DNA of 64,000 bases from Actinomadura cremea (lineage in GTDB: Bacteria; Actinomycetota; Actinomycetes; Streptosporangiales; Streptosporangiaceae): assembly GCF_014648495.1 (NCBI RefSeq), contig NZ_BMRF01000011.1, positions 124,001-188,000 of the forward strand, in the 5' to 3' direction. Each line of letters starts with the position of its first letter. Position 1 is the first letter of the stretch. The translations under genes and the position numbers were made by a program. Under the pieces are notes generated by a model. It was not told where the DNA came from. It did not search any database and worked only from the letters and a program-made list of their open reading frames with translations. Of the stretch, positions 8,561-19,252 are shown piece by piece.

Positions 8561-9052
8561 TCAGGCGTACGGAGTTCGGCGTCCGCGCTCGTCCACCGCC
8601 GGAAGTTCGGACTGCTCGACCGGCTGCACGTAGTCGTAGACCACCGTGGTGCGCACGTCCACGAACTCCTTGCGCCGCGCCAGCCGGTCGAGCACGAAGT
8701 CGCGCAGGTACGCGGTGCTCGGCACCGCCACGTGCACCAGCAGATCCTCGTTCCCGGTCACCACGAACACCCCGATCGCCTCGGGCATCGCCGCCATGCC
8801 GTCCCGCGCCGACTCGATCGCCTCCCGCGACTGCGGCCGGATCCGGATCGAGATGAGCGCCTGCACGCCCCGGCCGAGCCGCTCCAGGTCCACCGCCGCG
8901 TGCACCCCGGTGATGACGCCGCGCGAACGCAGCGCCCGCGTCCGCTCGAGCGCCGTCGACGGCGCGACTCCCACCGCCTCGGCGAGCTCCCGGTTCGTCT
9001 GCCGCCCGTCCCGCTGCAACCGCCGCAGGATCGCCTGGTCCACCGCGTCCAC
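8561..9052 (-). CDS. Lrp/AsnC family transcriptional regulator
   Basis: A 163-residue regulator. Seen: an N-terminal winged helix (DQAILRRLQRDGRQTNRELAEAVGVAPSTALERTRALRSRGVI split over residues 5-47) and a C-terminal RAM domain with VFVVTGNEDLLVHVAVPST and a VRTTVVYDYVQP strand. RAM domains bind amino acids and oligomerise. The start is GTG 9052 with GAGAGG six bases upstream. The following EamA gene is its likely target. An AT-rich palindrome at 9124-9138 upstream of this gene is a candidate operator. Confidence 0.93.
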   Translation of the reverse strand: MDAVDQAILRRLQRDGRQTNRELAEAVGVAPSTALERTRALRSRGVITGVHAAVDLERLGRGVQALISIRIRPQSREAIESARDGMAAMPEAIGVFVVTGNEDLLVHVAVPSTAYLRDFVLDRLARRKEFVDVRTTVVYDYVQPVEQSELPAVDERGRRTPYA

Positions 9053-9123
9053 GCCGCACCTCTCGTTCTCCGCCGCCGATGCCGAACCCTCGCACGCGGT
9101 ACCACGCCCGAACGCCGTCGATT

Positions 9124-9138
9124 CCGAAGAATATTCGG
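9124..9138. promoter_or_regulatory. candidate operator: CCGAAGAATATTCGG palindrome upstream of the Lrp gene
   Basis: A 15-base near-perfect palindrome (CCGAA and TTCGG arms around GAATA) lies in the 214-base gap between the divergent Lrp and VWA-protein genes, about 72 bases before the Lrp start. Its AT-rich centre stands out in GC-rich DNA, as Lrp-type sites do. Assignment to Lrp is inference. Confidence 0.4.
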
Positions 9139-9266
9139 CTGCTCCGCCCGCCCGGCCGCCGGGGGGCCGCGACGCCGGTGATTTCGCCGATGCGGCGGGC
9201 GGCGGCCGTCCGCATAATGACCGCCCGAGGCAGCGGGCGGCAGCGTCGCCGCCCTGGATTCGAGGG

Positions 9267-10952
9267 ATGAACGTGAGCGGAGCTCATCGCGCGGGGGGTC
9301 CGCGGCGCGGCGGTGCCAGGAGGGCGCGGCAGGCCATGGCGGCCACGGGGGCGGCCCTCGCGCTGGTCGCCGGAACGTCGGTGTACGCCATGTCGGCGAG
9401 CGGAGGATGCGACGGGGGCGCGGTCACCCTGGACGTGGCGGTGGCACCGGAACTGGCGGCCGCGGTCACCCGGGCGGGCGAGGACTTCAACGCGCGGGAG
9501 CGGCGGGTCGGCGGACAGTGCGTGCGCGTGTCGGTGCGCGCCGCGGGGCCCGCGGGGGTCGCGGCCCTGCTGGCGGGCCGGATCCCCGCGGGCGCGGGCG
9601 TCCGCGAGCCGGACGTGTGGGTGCCGGACTCGTCGCTCTGGCTGCGAACGCTCGGGGAGCCGCCCGCGACGGTGGGCGGCCCGCTCGCGCGGTCGCCGCT
9701 GGTGGCGGCGGTGCCGCGGCGGCGGGCCGCCGGCGTCGAGGCGCCGACCTGGGACGGCCTGCTGCAGGCGTCGATGCCCGGCTCGGGAGGATCCCGCCCG
9801 GTCCGGCTGACGGTGGCCGATCCGGCCCGGACGGGCGCCGGACTGACGGCGCTCCTGCTGGTGCACGCGCGCCTCCACCAGGCGCAGGCGTCGTTCGCGG
9901 CGTTCGCGCGGGCCGCGCAGGAGAACATGGCGCAGGACGTGCGCGGGGTGTTCGCGTACCTCGAGGAGGCCGGAGAGAGCGTCCTGCCCGTCCTGCTCAC
10001 CTCGGAGCAGAGCGTCTGGGCGTACAACCGCACCGACCCGGAGGAGCCCGCCACGGCGGTGTACCCGCCGGAGGGCACGCTGTCGCTCGACTACCCGTTC
10101 GCGCTCGTCAACGCGGAGCGCGGCGACGCCGCGCGGCTGTTCGAGGCGGCGCTGCGGTCCGCGGGGACGCTGGACGCGCCGGGCTTCCGCGCCACGGACG
10201 GGACTCCGCCGACGGACTTGCGCACCGCCGAGGGCGTGCGGGCGCAGCGGCCCGCGGAGCTGGCGGCGCCGACGTCCGGCGAGGTGCGGCGGGTCGCGCA
10301 GGCGTGGGCGCGGCTGGCGCTCGGCTCCCGGATGCTGTCGGTGATCGACGTGTCCGGCTCGATGGCCGCGAAGGTGCCGGGGACGGGCCTGACCCGGCTG
10401 CAGGCGATCGCCCAGGCGTCCCAGCAGGGCCTGGCGCTGCAACCGGACGGCACCGAGCTGGGCCAGTGGGTCTTCTCGACGCGGATGGACGGTGACCGGG
10501 CCTGGCGCGAGACCGTGCCGATCGGCCCGCTCGGGCAGCGGATCGGGTCGACGACGCGGCGGCAGCGGGTGCTCGGCACGCTCACGTCGCTGCGGCCGAA
10601 ACCGGACGGCGACACCGGCCTCTACGCCACCCTGCTCGCCGCCGTCGACTTCATGCGCCGCACCCACAAGCCCGAGATGATCAACACGGTGCTGGTGTTC
10701 ACCGACGGCCGCAACGACGACCCCGACGGGCCGTCGCTGTCCGGCGCCATCGACCGGCTGAGGGCGGGGGACGACCCGCGGCGCTCCGTGCAGATCATCG
10801 TGATCGGATTCGGGCCGGACGTCGACACGGGCGAGCTGAAGCGGCTCGCGGACGCCACCCGCGGCAGCGTCTACACCGCCGACGAGCCCGCGGACATCCT
10901 GCGGATCTTCGGGGAGGCCACGGCCCGCAGGCTGTGCGCCCCCGACTGCTGA
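9267..10952 (+). CDS. secreted solute-binding / von Willebrand factor A domain protein
   Basis: A 561-residue exported protein. Residues 1-45 are Arg-rich followed by a hydrophobic stretch (MAATGAALALVAGTSVYAM), a Sec-type signal or N-terminal anchor; a Cys at 48 is not in a good lipobox. Residues 52-320 resemble the extracellular solute-binding fold (PDVWVPDSSLW near 115, YPFALVNAERGDAARLF near 276). Residues 355-555 are a VWA domain with a MIDAS motif DVSGS at 361-365 and VFTDGRNDD later. The start is ATG 9267. The fusion suggests metal-dependent ligand or partner binding at the cell surface. No transporter permease adjoins it, so a transport role is unproven. Confidence 0.85.
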   Translation: MNVSGAHRAGGPRRGGARRARQAMAATGAALALVAGTSVYAMSASGGCDGGAVTLDVAVAPELAAAVTRAGEDFNARERRVGGQCVRVSVRAAGPAGVAALLAGRIPAGAGVREPDVWVPDSSLWLRTLGEPPATVGGPLARSPLVAAVPRRRAAGVEAPTWDGLLQASMPGSGGSRPVRLTVADPARTGAGLTALLLVHARLHQAQASFAAFARAAQENMAQDVRGVFAYLEEAGESVLPVLLTSEQSVWAYNRTDPEEPATAVYPPEGTLSLDYPFALVNAERGDAARLFEAALRSAGTLDAPGFRATDGTPPTDLRTAEGVRAQRPAELAAPTSGEVRRVAQAWARLALGSRMLSVIDVSGSMAAKVPGTGLTRLQAIAQASQQGLALQPDGTELGQWVFSTRMDGDRAWRETVPIGPLGQRIGSTTRRQRVLGTLTSLRPKPDGDTGLYATLLAAVDFMRRTHKPEMINTVLVFTDGRNDDPDGPSLSGAIDRLRAGDDPRRSVQIIVIGFGPDVDTGELKRLADATRGSVYTADEPADILRIFGEATARRLCAPDC

Positions 10953-11012
10953 GCCCCGGCTCCCGGGCCCCGGCCCGCCGCCCGCGCTCCGCACGTCCGG
11001 TTCCGGACGCGC

Positions 11013-11046
11013 CGCGGCCCGGCACCCGTGCGGGTGCCGGGCCGCG
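11013..11046. terminator. bidirectional terminator between the VWA gene and rbpA
   Basis: A perfect 15-bp stem (11013-11027 with 11032-11046) closed by the 4-base loop GTGC lies between the convergent stops at 10952 and 11064. It is the cleanest hairpin in the window and has no U-tract on either side. Confidence 0.82.
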
Positions 11047-11063
11047 AGGCGGAACCGGGGGCG

Positions 11064-11438
11064 TCAGCTGCGGCCCGCGGCCTCCATGTGCTGCTTCACG
11101 GCCTCGCGCTTCTGCCGGAGCTTCGCGAGCGCCTCCTCGAGGATGGCCTCGCCGTCCTCGTCGCTGCGACGCTCCTTCACGTAGGCGAGGTGCGTCTTGT
11201 ACGGCTCGGTCTTCGGCGGGGCCGGCGGGTTGTCCGAGTCCTGCCCGGCGGGGAACCCGCAGCGCGGGCAGTCCCACGTCTCGGGCACCGCGACGTCGGT
11301 CGCGAAGCTGGGCCGGGTCTCGTGCCGGTTCGCGCAGTAAAAGGTCACCCAGACGCGGGGGGCGGCGTCGCCGCGCTCCGCCTCTCCCATCGGACCGGCC
11401 CCGACACGGCTGCCCCGAATCGCGTTGCCACTACCCAC
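11064..11438 (-). CDS. rbpA: RNA polymerase-binding protein RbpA
   Basis: A 124-residue actinobacterial RNA polymerase accessory factor that binds the principal sigma factor and stabilises the promoter open complex. Seen: WVTFYCANRHETRPSF at about 30-45, the zinc-type cysteines in CANRH and WDCPRCGFPAGQD, then the linker and sigma-interacting helix TEPYKTHLAYVKERRSDEDGE. A family-typical C-terminal helix ends in MEAAGRS. The start is GTG 11438 with GAGGAG seven bases upstream. It lies downstream of secG on the same strand and ends at the strong hairpin shared with the VWA gene. Confidence 0.96.
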   Translation of the reverse strand: MGSGNAIRGSRVGAGPMGEAERGDAAPRVWVTFYCANRHETRPSFATDVAVPETWDCPRCGFPAGQDSDNPPAPPKTEPYKTHLAYVKERRSDEDGEAILEEALAKLRQKREAVKQHMEAAGRS

Positions 11439-11519
11439 GGACTACTCCTCGTTCACTCTGCCGTGGCCGTCCGTGACCTCGGGAGGACGGCACGGCGCTC
11501 GTACGGTGGATCAGGCGGC

Positions 11520-11759
11520 TCAGCCCGCGTCGCCCTTGAACAGCAGTGCCAGCACGATGATCGAGGCGAACCAGATCACCCCGGTGCCGATCGTCAGCCG
11601 GTCCAGGTTGCGCTCCACCACCGACGATCCGCCGAGGGACGTCGAGATGCCGCCGCCGAACATGTCGGACAGGCCGCCGCCCTTGCCCTTGTGCATCAGG
11701 ACGAGGACGACCATCAGGAGGCTCGAGAGGATGAGCACGGCGGACGTTGCGATGATCAC
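11520..11759 (-). CDS. secG: preprotein translocase subunit SecG
   Basis: A 79-residue membrane subunit of the SecYEG translocon. Seen: two transmembrane helices (IIATSAVLILSSLLMVVLVLM and TGVIWFASIIVLALLF) joined by the conserved Gly-rich loop KGKGGGLSDMFGGG. Length and order match the family. The start is GTG 11759. It is downstream of tpiA across 163 bases and upstream of rbpA, the arrangement found in many actinobacteria. Confidence 0.95.
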   Translation of the reverse strand: MIIATSAVLILSSLLMVVLVLMHKGKGGGLSDMFGGGISTSLGGSSVVERNLDRLTIGTGVIWFASIIVLALLFKGDAG

Positions 11760-11922
11760 GGTTCAAGCGCCTTCTCTGGCCGGCCCCGCGTGAGCGGGAC
11801 GTGTCTGCGGTTCAGGGTCGAGGGTCGAGCCGGGCGGTTTACCCGTCCGTCTGAAAGGGTACGACGAACTACCCGCTGGTTCGGCAAGAACCCCCATGTC
11901 ACGAGGAATTGATCACTTTTGA

Positions 11923-12717
11923 TCAGGCCGGAAGATCCCGGTACCGGCAGATCTTGACGAATTCGCCGGGGTCCAGGCTGGCACCACCGACCAACGCGCC
12001 GTCCACATCCGGCTGCGACATCAGCGCGGCGACGTTGCCGCCCTTCACCGAGCCGCCGTACAGGATGCGCACCTTACCGGCCACGTCCCCGTCGTACAGC
12101 TCGCCGAGCCGCGCGCGGATCGCCGCGCAGACCTCCTGCGCGTCCTCCTTGGTGGCGACCTCCCCGGTGCCGATCGCCCAGACCGGCTCGTAGGCGATCA
12201 CGAGCTTCTCCACCTGGTCGGCGGGGATCTTCTCCAGGCCCCCGTCGATCTGCGCGAGGACGTGCGCGACGTGCGCGCCCGCCTTGCGGACGTCCAGGCC
12301 CTCCCCCACGCACAGGATCGGGGTGAGCTCGGCCGCGAGCGCCGCCTTCGCCTTGGCGTTGACGACGGCGTCGTCCTCGGCGTGGTACTGGCGGCGCTCG
12401 GAGTGCCCGACGAGCGCGTAGGTGCAGCCGAGCTTGGCGAGCATCGACGCGGCGATCTCGCCGGTGTAGGCGCCGGACGCGTGCTGCGACACGTCCTGCG
12501 CCCCGTAGACGATGCCGAGCTTGTCGGCGTCGATGAGCGTCTGCACCGACCGGATGGCGGTGAACGGCGGGATCACCGCGACGTCCACGGCGTCGTAGTC
12601 GGCCTCCTTGAGCGCGAACGCCATCTTCTGGACGAGCGCGATCGCCTCGAGGTGGTTGTTGTTCATCTTCCAGTTGCCCGCCATCAGCGGCTTACGGGAA
12701 GGTGCGGCGGCTGCCAT
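11923..12717 (-). CDS. tpiA: triosephosphate isomerase
   Basis: A 264-residue glycolytic enzyme interconverting dihydroxyacetone phosphate and glyceraldehyde 3-phosphate. Seen: the N-terminal [12 protein letters not shown] with catalytic Asn and Lys, [12 protein letters not shown] with the catalytic His, the loop-6 signature [16 protein letters not shown] with the catalytic Glu, and [11 protein letters not shown] with [11 protein letters not shown] for phosphate binding. The ATG at 12717 has GGAGG about eight bases upstream, inside the end of pgk. The gap to pgk is three bases, so the two are translationally coupled. Confidence 0.98.
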   Translation of the reverse strand: MAAAAPSRKPLMAGNWKMNNNHLEAIALVQKMAFALKEADYDAVDVAVIPPFTAIRSVQTLIDADKLGIVYGAQDVSQHASGAYTGEIAASMLAKLGCTYALVGHSERRQYHAEDDAVVNAKAKAALAAELTPILCVGEGLDVRKAGAHVAHVLAQIDGGLEKIPADQVEKLVIAYEPVWAIGTGEVATKEDAQEVCAAIRARLGELYDGDVAGKVRILYGGSVKGGNVAALMSQPDVDGALVGGASLDPGEFVKICRYRDLPA

Positions 12718-12720
12718 CGG

Positions 12721-13908
<1,188 letters not shown>

Positions 13909-13983
13909 CGGGATGCGGTGTCCTTCCGGATACGGCCCCGCCGTGGTCGCGCGCGTCGCGCGGCCACGGCGGGAAAGACGGTG

Positions 13984-15310
<1,327 letters not shown>

Positions 15311-17167
15311 ATGATGATCCATTACCCACGCGCGGCGGTCGCCGCCGCGACCGCCGCACTGCTGCTGGCCGCGTCCGGGTGCCGTGACGCCGCGCCGGCT
15401 GACCCCGCGCCGCCCGCGGAGGCCGCCGCCGTGGGCATCGGGAGGGCCGTGTGCCTCGGCTACAACGGGCTCGACCGGCTGAACCCCGCCGCGGAGGTGC
15501 GGGCCGGTCGGTTCCGGACGGTCGGCAAGGCGTCCGTGCGCGTCGCGTCCGGCACGGACGTCGACTGGAGCCTGAACCCGTACGGCAACCGGAGCTGGCT
15601 GCTGTGGTTCCACTCGCTGGAATGGCTCGGCGGCGCGATCGAGGAGTACGAGCGGACGGGCGACGCGGCCGAACTCGATCTCGTGGCGGCGATCGTCCGG
15701 GACTGGGTGGCCGACAACGGCGACCCCGAGCGGTTCGGGGAGGACCGGCGTGAGGCGATCGCCGAGGGGACCAAGTTCCGCCTCGCCACGCTGGTGTGCC
15801 TGCGCGCGCACCGCGCGGCGGCCTGGCTCGACGGGGCGATCGCCGGGCACGCGGCCTGGCTGGCCGATCCCGAGCACTACTCGGGCCCGTGGAACCACGG
15901 CACCGACGAGTCGATGATCCTGCTGACGGCCGCCTGCGCGATCGGCCGCGACGACCTGGCGGACCTCGCCCACGACCGGCTGCTGGACTCGGTGTTCGAC
16001 CCGCCGGGCGGTGCCCTGCCCGCGATCGACGCGCAGGGCGCCAACAACGAGCAGTCGACGCACTACACGGTCTACAACCGGGCGCGGTGGCGGAAGGCGA
16101 TGAACGTGATGCGCGCGTGCGGCCGGGACGCCCCGGCCGAGCTGGCGCGCAGGCACGCGCTGATGGACGAGTTCATCGCGTTCCAGACGACCCCTGCCGG
16201 GGACCTGCTGCAGATCGGCGAGTCCTACGCCGGCAAGGCGTCCGACATCGGCGCGTCGGGCGACGGGCCCCTCGCCTACGTCGCGGCCCAGGGGAAGAAG
16301 GGGAGGCCGCCGGACGCGCGGGCGCGCGTGTACGAGGCCGGGTACGTGCTGGGCCGCTCCGGCTGGGGCAAGGGCGACCGCGCCTACGAGGACGAGATGG
16401 CGTACACGGCCCGGTTCGGGCCCGGACGGTGGGCGCACGGCCACAACGACCACATGGCGCTGACCTTCCACGCGCTGCGGCGCGACGTCCTCGTGCCGAG
16501 CGGGCACGTCGGCTACAACGACAAGGCGTGGCGCGAGTGGCTGCATTCTCCGCGCGCCCACAACACCTTCGTCGTGGAGGGCGCGACGTTCCGGCCGGGC
16601 GCGGCCACCGCGCTGACCGGGCACCGGTTCGGCGAGGGCGCCGACACCTTCCGCTTCTCCGACACCGCGTTCGCCGGGGCGACCCGGACGCGCTCGGTGC
16701 TGGCGGCGTCCGGTCCGGACGCGCTCGCGGTGCTCGACGAGGCCCGTTCGGCGGCGCCCCGTGACATCACGCAGCTCTGGCACCTGCCGCCCGCGTTCAC
16801 CGCGCGGGCGGACGGGACGGGCGCGGCCGCCGTCGCGGGCGACGTTCGCGTCCACTTCGTCCGGATACCACTGCCGGACGCGGCGGCGCCGGGAGCGGCC
16901 GAGGTCGTGCGGGGGCGGCTCTCCCCGCCGCAGGGCTGGATCTTCCCCGAGGCGGGGCGGAAGGTCGCCGCGCCCACGGTCGAGTTCGGGGCGAGCGGGC
17001 CGCGGGCCCGGATCCTGACGCTGATCGCCCCGGTCCGGAGCAAGACCCCGCCGCACGTCCGGACGGCGCCGCTGCCGGGCGGCGCGGTGCGCGTCGAGGC
17101 CGTGCTGGACGGGCGGCGGCTGACGTTCACGGCCGCCGCCGACGGGACGCTCCGGCGCGAACGCTGA
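15311..17167 (+). CDS. heparinase II/III-like polysaccharide lyase lipoprotein
   Basis: A 618-residue exported protein. The N-terminus is a lipoprotein-type signal (hydrophobic AAVAAATAALLLAASGC with the acceptor Cys at 24). The following region is an alpha/alpha-toroid pattern (NRSWLLWFHSLEWL, GPWNHGTDESM near 200, GANNEQSTHYTVYNRARW near 245), then a beta-sandwich with GRWAHGHNDHMALTFHALRRDVLVPSG and SPRAHNTFVVEG. This layout matches heparinase II/III-type lyases that cleave uronic-acid polysaccharides. The glycan is unknown. It stands next to the three-gene membrane cassette and interrupts an otherwise conserved gapA-whiA neighbourhood. Confidence 0.8.
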   Translation: MMIHYPRAAVAAATAALLLAASGCRDAAPADPAPPAEAAAVGIGRAVCLGYNGLDRLNPAAEVRAGRFRTVGKASVRVASGTDVDWSLNPYGNRSWLLWFHSLEWLGGAIEEYERTGDAAELDLVAAIVRDWVADNGDPERFGEDRREAIAEGTKFRLATLVCLRAHRAAAWLDGAIAGHAAWLADPEHYSGPWNHGTDESMILLTAACAIGRDDLADLAHDRLLDSVFDPPGGALPAIDAQGANNEQSTHYTVYNRARWRKAMNVMRACGRDAPAELARRHALMDEFIAFQTTPAGDLLQIGESYAGKASDIGASGDGPLAYVAAQGKKGRPPDARARVYEAGYVLGRSGWGKGDRAYEDEMAYTARFGPGRWAHGHNDHMALTFHALRRDVLVPSGHVGYNDKAWREWLHSPRAHNTFVVEGATFRPGAATALTGHRFGEGADTFRFSDTAFAGATRTRSVLAASGPDALAVLDEARSAAPRDITQLWHLPPAFTARADGTGAAAVAGDVRVHFVRIPLPDAAAPGAAEVVRGRLSPPQGWIFPEAGRKVAAPTVEFGASGPRARILTLIAPVRSKTPPHVRTAPLPGGAVRVEAVLDGRRLTFTAAADGTLRRER

Positions 17168-17258
17168 CCGGTTCCGGCGGCCGGTCCGCACCTGCTCGAT
17201 TCTTGGCGATTCGGCACCCCGAATGCCTTTTATGGGGCCGACCTCTAAGATCCCATGC

Positions 17259-17963
17259 ATGCTGCGGATCGCGTTCATGCTGATCGCCGCGGTGCTGCTC
17301 GCTTTCACGACGCCGGCCACGGTCCTCGCCGACCCCGCCGGGAACGCGTCCGCCGACGGGCTGCGGGCCGACCGGATCGCCCGCGCACTGCGCGAGAACC
17401 CCGTGTACGTCACCGACCACCTCCTCCGTGCCGTCATGCCCGACACCGGAACGCGCATCGCGCGGACCCTCGACCGGCTCGACGTCCCCTACTACCTCGT
17501 GCTCCTCCCGTCCTCGCTCGGCACCCCCGTCGACCAGGAGAAGTTCGCCGCGCTGCTGTACGACCGCCTGGGCCGTCCCGGGCTGTACCTCGTGATGGAC
17601 GACAACAGCGGGAGCGCCCAGATGTTCGGCGGCGACCACTCGCTGCCCGCCGAGAACGCCTGGCGGTCGGCCGAGTCCCGGGTGGCCTCCGACGAGGGGC
17701 CGGTCGCGCTGGTGGAGATGTTCGTCAAGGTCATCGGCGACGGCACCGCCGGTGAGTACCTTCCGTCGGAGCAGCGGCCGAAGTCCCGGGTCCGCATCGA
17801 GCTCGACCGGCGGGAACGGCAGGAGGCCGCCGCGGCCGACGCCGAACGCACCGCGCGGATCGGCGGCACCGTCCTCGGGGCCCTCGGCATGGTCGGGCTG
17901 CTCGCCGGGGTGGGACTGGCCCGCAGGCGGCACGGCACGACGCACCAGGGTGGGAGCCGATGA
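17259..17963 (+). CDS. secreted/membrane protein of unknown function, first of three related genes
   Basis: A 234-residue protein I cannot name. Seen: a signal peptide (MLRIAFMLIAAVLLAFTTPATVLA), an outside domain starting RADRIARALRENPVYVTDHLLRAV, and a C-terminal transmembrane helix (GGTVLGALGMVGLLAGVGLA) followed by an Arg/His-rich tail. The repeated pattern RIxxALxxxPVxV is shared with the next two products. ATG 17259 is chosen because it starts a good signal peptide; an in-frame ATG at 17223 would add 12 polar residues. The stop overlaps the next start by ATGA. It lacks the Cys-rich C-terminal domain found in its two neighbours. Confidence 0.75.
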   Translation: MLRIAFMLIAAVLLAFTTPATVLADPAGNASADGLRADRIARALRENPVYVTDHLLRAVMPDTGTRIARTLDRLDVPYYLVLLPSSLGTPVDQEKFAALLYDRLGRPGLYLVMDDNSGSAQMFGGDHSLPAENAWRSAESRVASDEGPVALVEMFVKVIGDGTAGEYLPSEQRPKSRVRIELDRRERQEAAAADAERTARIGGTVLGALGMVGLLAGVGLARRRHGTTHQGGSR

Positions 17964-19252
17964 GAAGCGCACCTCGACCCGCCGCCGCACTGCTGCTGGC
18001 GCTCGCCGCCGCCGTCCTCACCGTGCCCCTCCTCGCGCCGCCCGCCGTCGCCGGCCCCGACGATCCGCTGCCCCGCCTGCCCGCCCACGGCTACGCGCGC
18101 GTGGACCGGATCGGCGCCGCCCTCGCGCGCGATCCGGTCTTCGTCGACCCGGACCTGCCGACGGCGCTGCACGGCGCGGACCTGGCACGGGTCCGCAGGG
18201 CGGTCCGGGACGCCGCCGCGGAGCTGGACGCCCCGGTCCAGGTGGTCGTGGCCCCCAACCCGACGCGATCGGAGTCACAGGCACAGGGCACCCTGCTCGC
18301 CCGCCTCCTCCGGGAGCGGACCGGGAAGGACGGCCTCTACATCGTGTCCGACGCCCGCGGCTACATCGACACCGTCGCGTTCGGCGTCCGGCGCAGGTTC
18401 TCGGCGCTGGACGACGAGTTCGAGCGCCCGCCCGAGTCCGACCGGCTCGCCGGGCTGGGCGGGCGGATCGTCGACCGGATCGACCGGGTGCGGGGCCTGC
18501 CCGCCACCGACACCCCGCGCGACCACCGCGTCTACGGGCGGCTCGACCCGTTCGGCGCGGAGGACCGCCCGCTGCGCGACGTCGAGCCCGAACGCACCGG
18601 ACCGTTCCTCATGGGGCTGCTCCTCCTCGGCCCGCTCACCGGCGCCGTCCTGTACGCCTGCGTCCGGCTGGTCCTGCGGCGGCGGCGCGGCGGCGGCCGC
18701 CCGTCCGGCGGCGACGCCTCCGGGGAACGGCCGGACGCTCCGGCCAGGCCGAGCCTGCGGCGGCTCCGCGGCACCGCCGAACGCGAGCTGGCAGCGCTGC
18801 GCACGGCGCTGGTCGACGCCGTGGACCGCGACGGCGCGCGGGGGCCGCGCGCGACGGCGGCGTTCGACGCCGCACAGATCCTGTTCGACGACGCCGGATC
18901 CGATCCGGACCGCGCCCAGGACCTGGTCGTCGTGATCGTCCTGGCCCGGGAGGGGCTGGCGGCGCTGGACGGGGACGGGCGGCCGCCCCCGCCCTGCTTC
19001 GTCAACCCGCTGCACGGCCCGGCCTCCCGCCGCAGGCGGGTCCGCACCGGCGACGGGAACGGGCGGCGGCGTGTGTGCGCGACGTGCGCCGACGCGCAGC
19101 ACGGGCGGCTCGCCTCGCTGACCCTGCAGGTCCCCCGCCCCGGCGGGCGGGTCGCCCACCACGCCCTCGCCGGTCCGTGGGTCGACGCCGAGTACGGCGC
19201 GCGGACTCCCCTCGCCACGCAAGTCCTCACCCACCTCGGAGTCGAGTCATGA
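17960..19252 (+). CDS. membrane protein of unknown function with NPLHG/CxxC cytoplasmic domain, second of three
   Basis: A 430-residue protein of unknown function. Seen: signal peptide 1-31, an outside domain with RVDRIGAALARDPVFVDP at 48-64 and DGLYIVSDARGYIDTVAFG near 124-142, a transmembrane helix at about 215-239, a basic linker, and a cytoplasmic domain carrying CFVNPLHG at 346-353 and CATC at 373-376. The outside half resembles the TPM-type fold loosely; this is inference. It is translationally coupled at both ends (ATGA overlaps). The paired Cys/His motifs suggest a small metal site. Confidence 0.75.
   Translation: MRSAPRPAAALLLALAAAVLTVPLLAPPAVAGPDDPLPRLPAHGYARVDRIGAALARDPVFVDPDLPTALHGADLARVRRAVRDAAAELDAPVQVVVAPNPTRSESQAQGTLLARLLRERTGKDGLYIVSDARGYIDTVAFGVRRRFSALDDEFERPPESDRLAGLGGRIVDRIDRVRGLPATDTPRDHRVYGRLDPFGAEDRPLRDVEPERTGPFLMGLLLLGPLTGAVLYACVRLVLRRRRGGGRPSGGDASGERPDAPARPSLRRLRGTAERELAALRTALVDAVDRDGARGPRATAAFDAAQILFDDAGSDPDRAQDLVVVIVLAREGLAALDGDGRPPPPCFVNPLHGPASRRRRVRTGDGNGRRRVCATCADAQHGRLASLTLQVPRPGGRVAHHALAGPWVDAEYGARTPLATQVLTHLGVES

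Noticed and set aside
7506-10994. A 1162-codon open frame on the minus strand
   Set aside because: Only its last 309 codons encode a recognisable protein (EamA). The rest is antisense to the VWA gene or in another frame of the Lrp gene, as expected from stop-poor GC-rich DNA.
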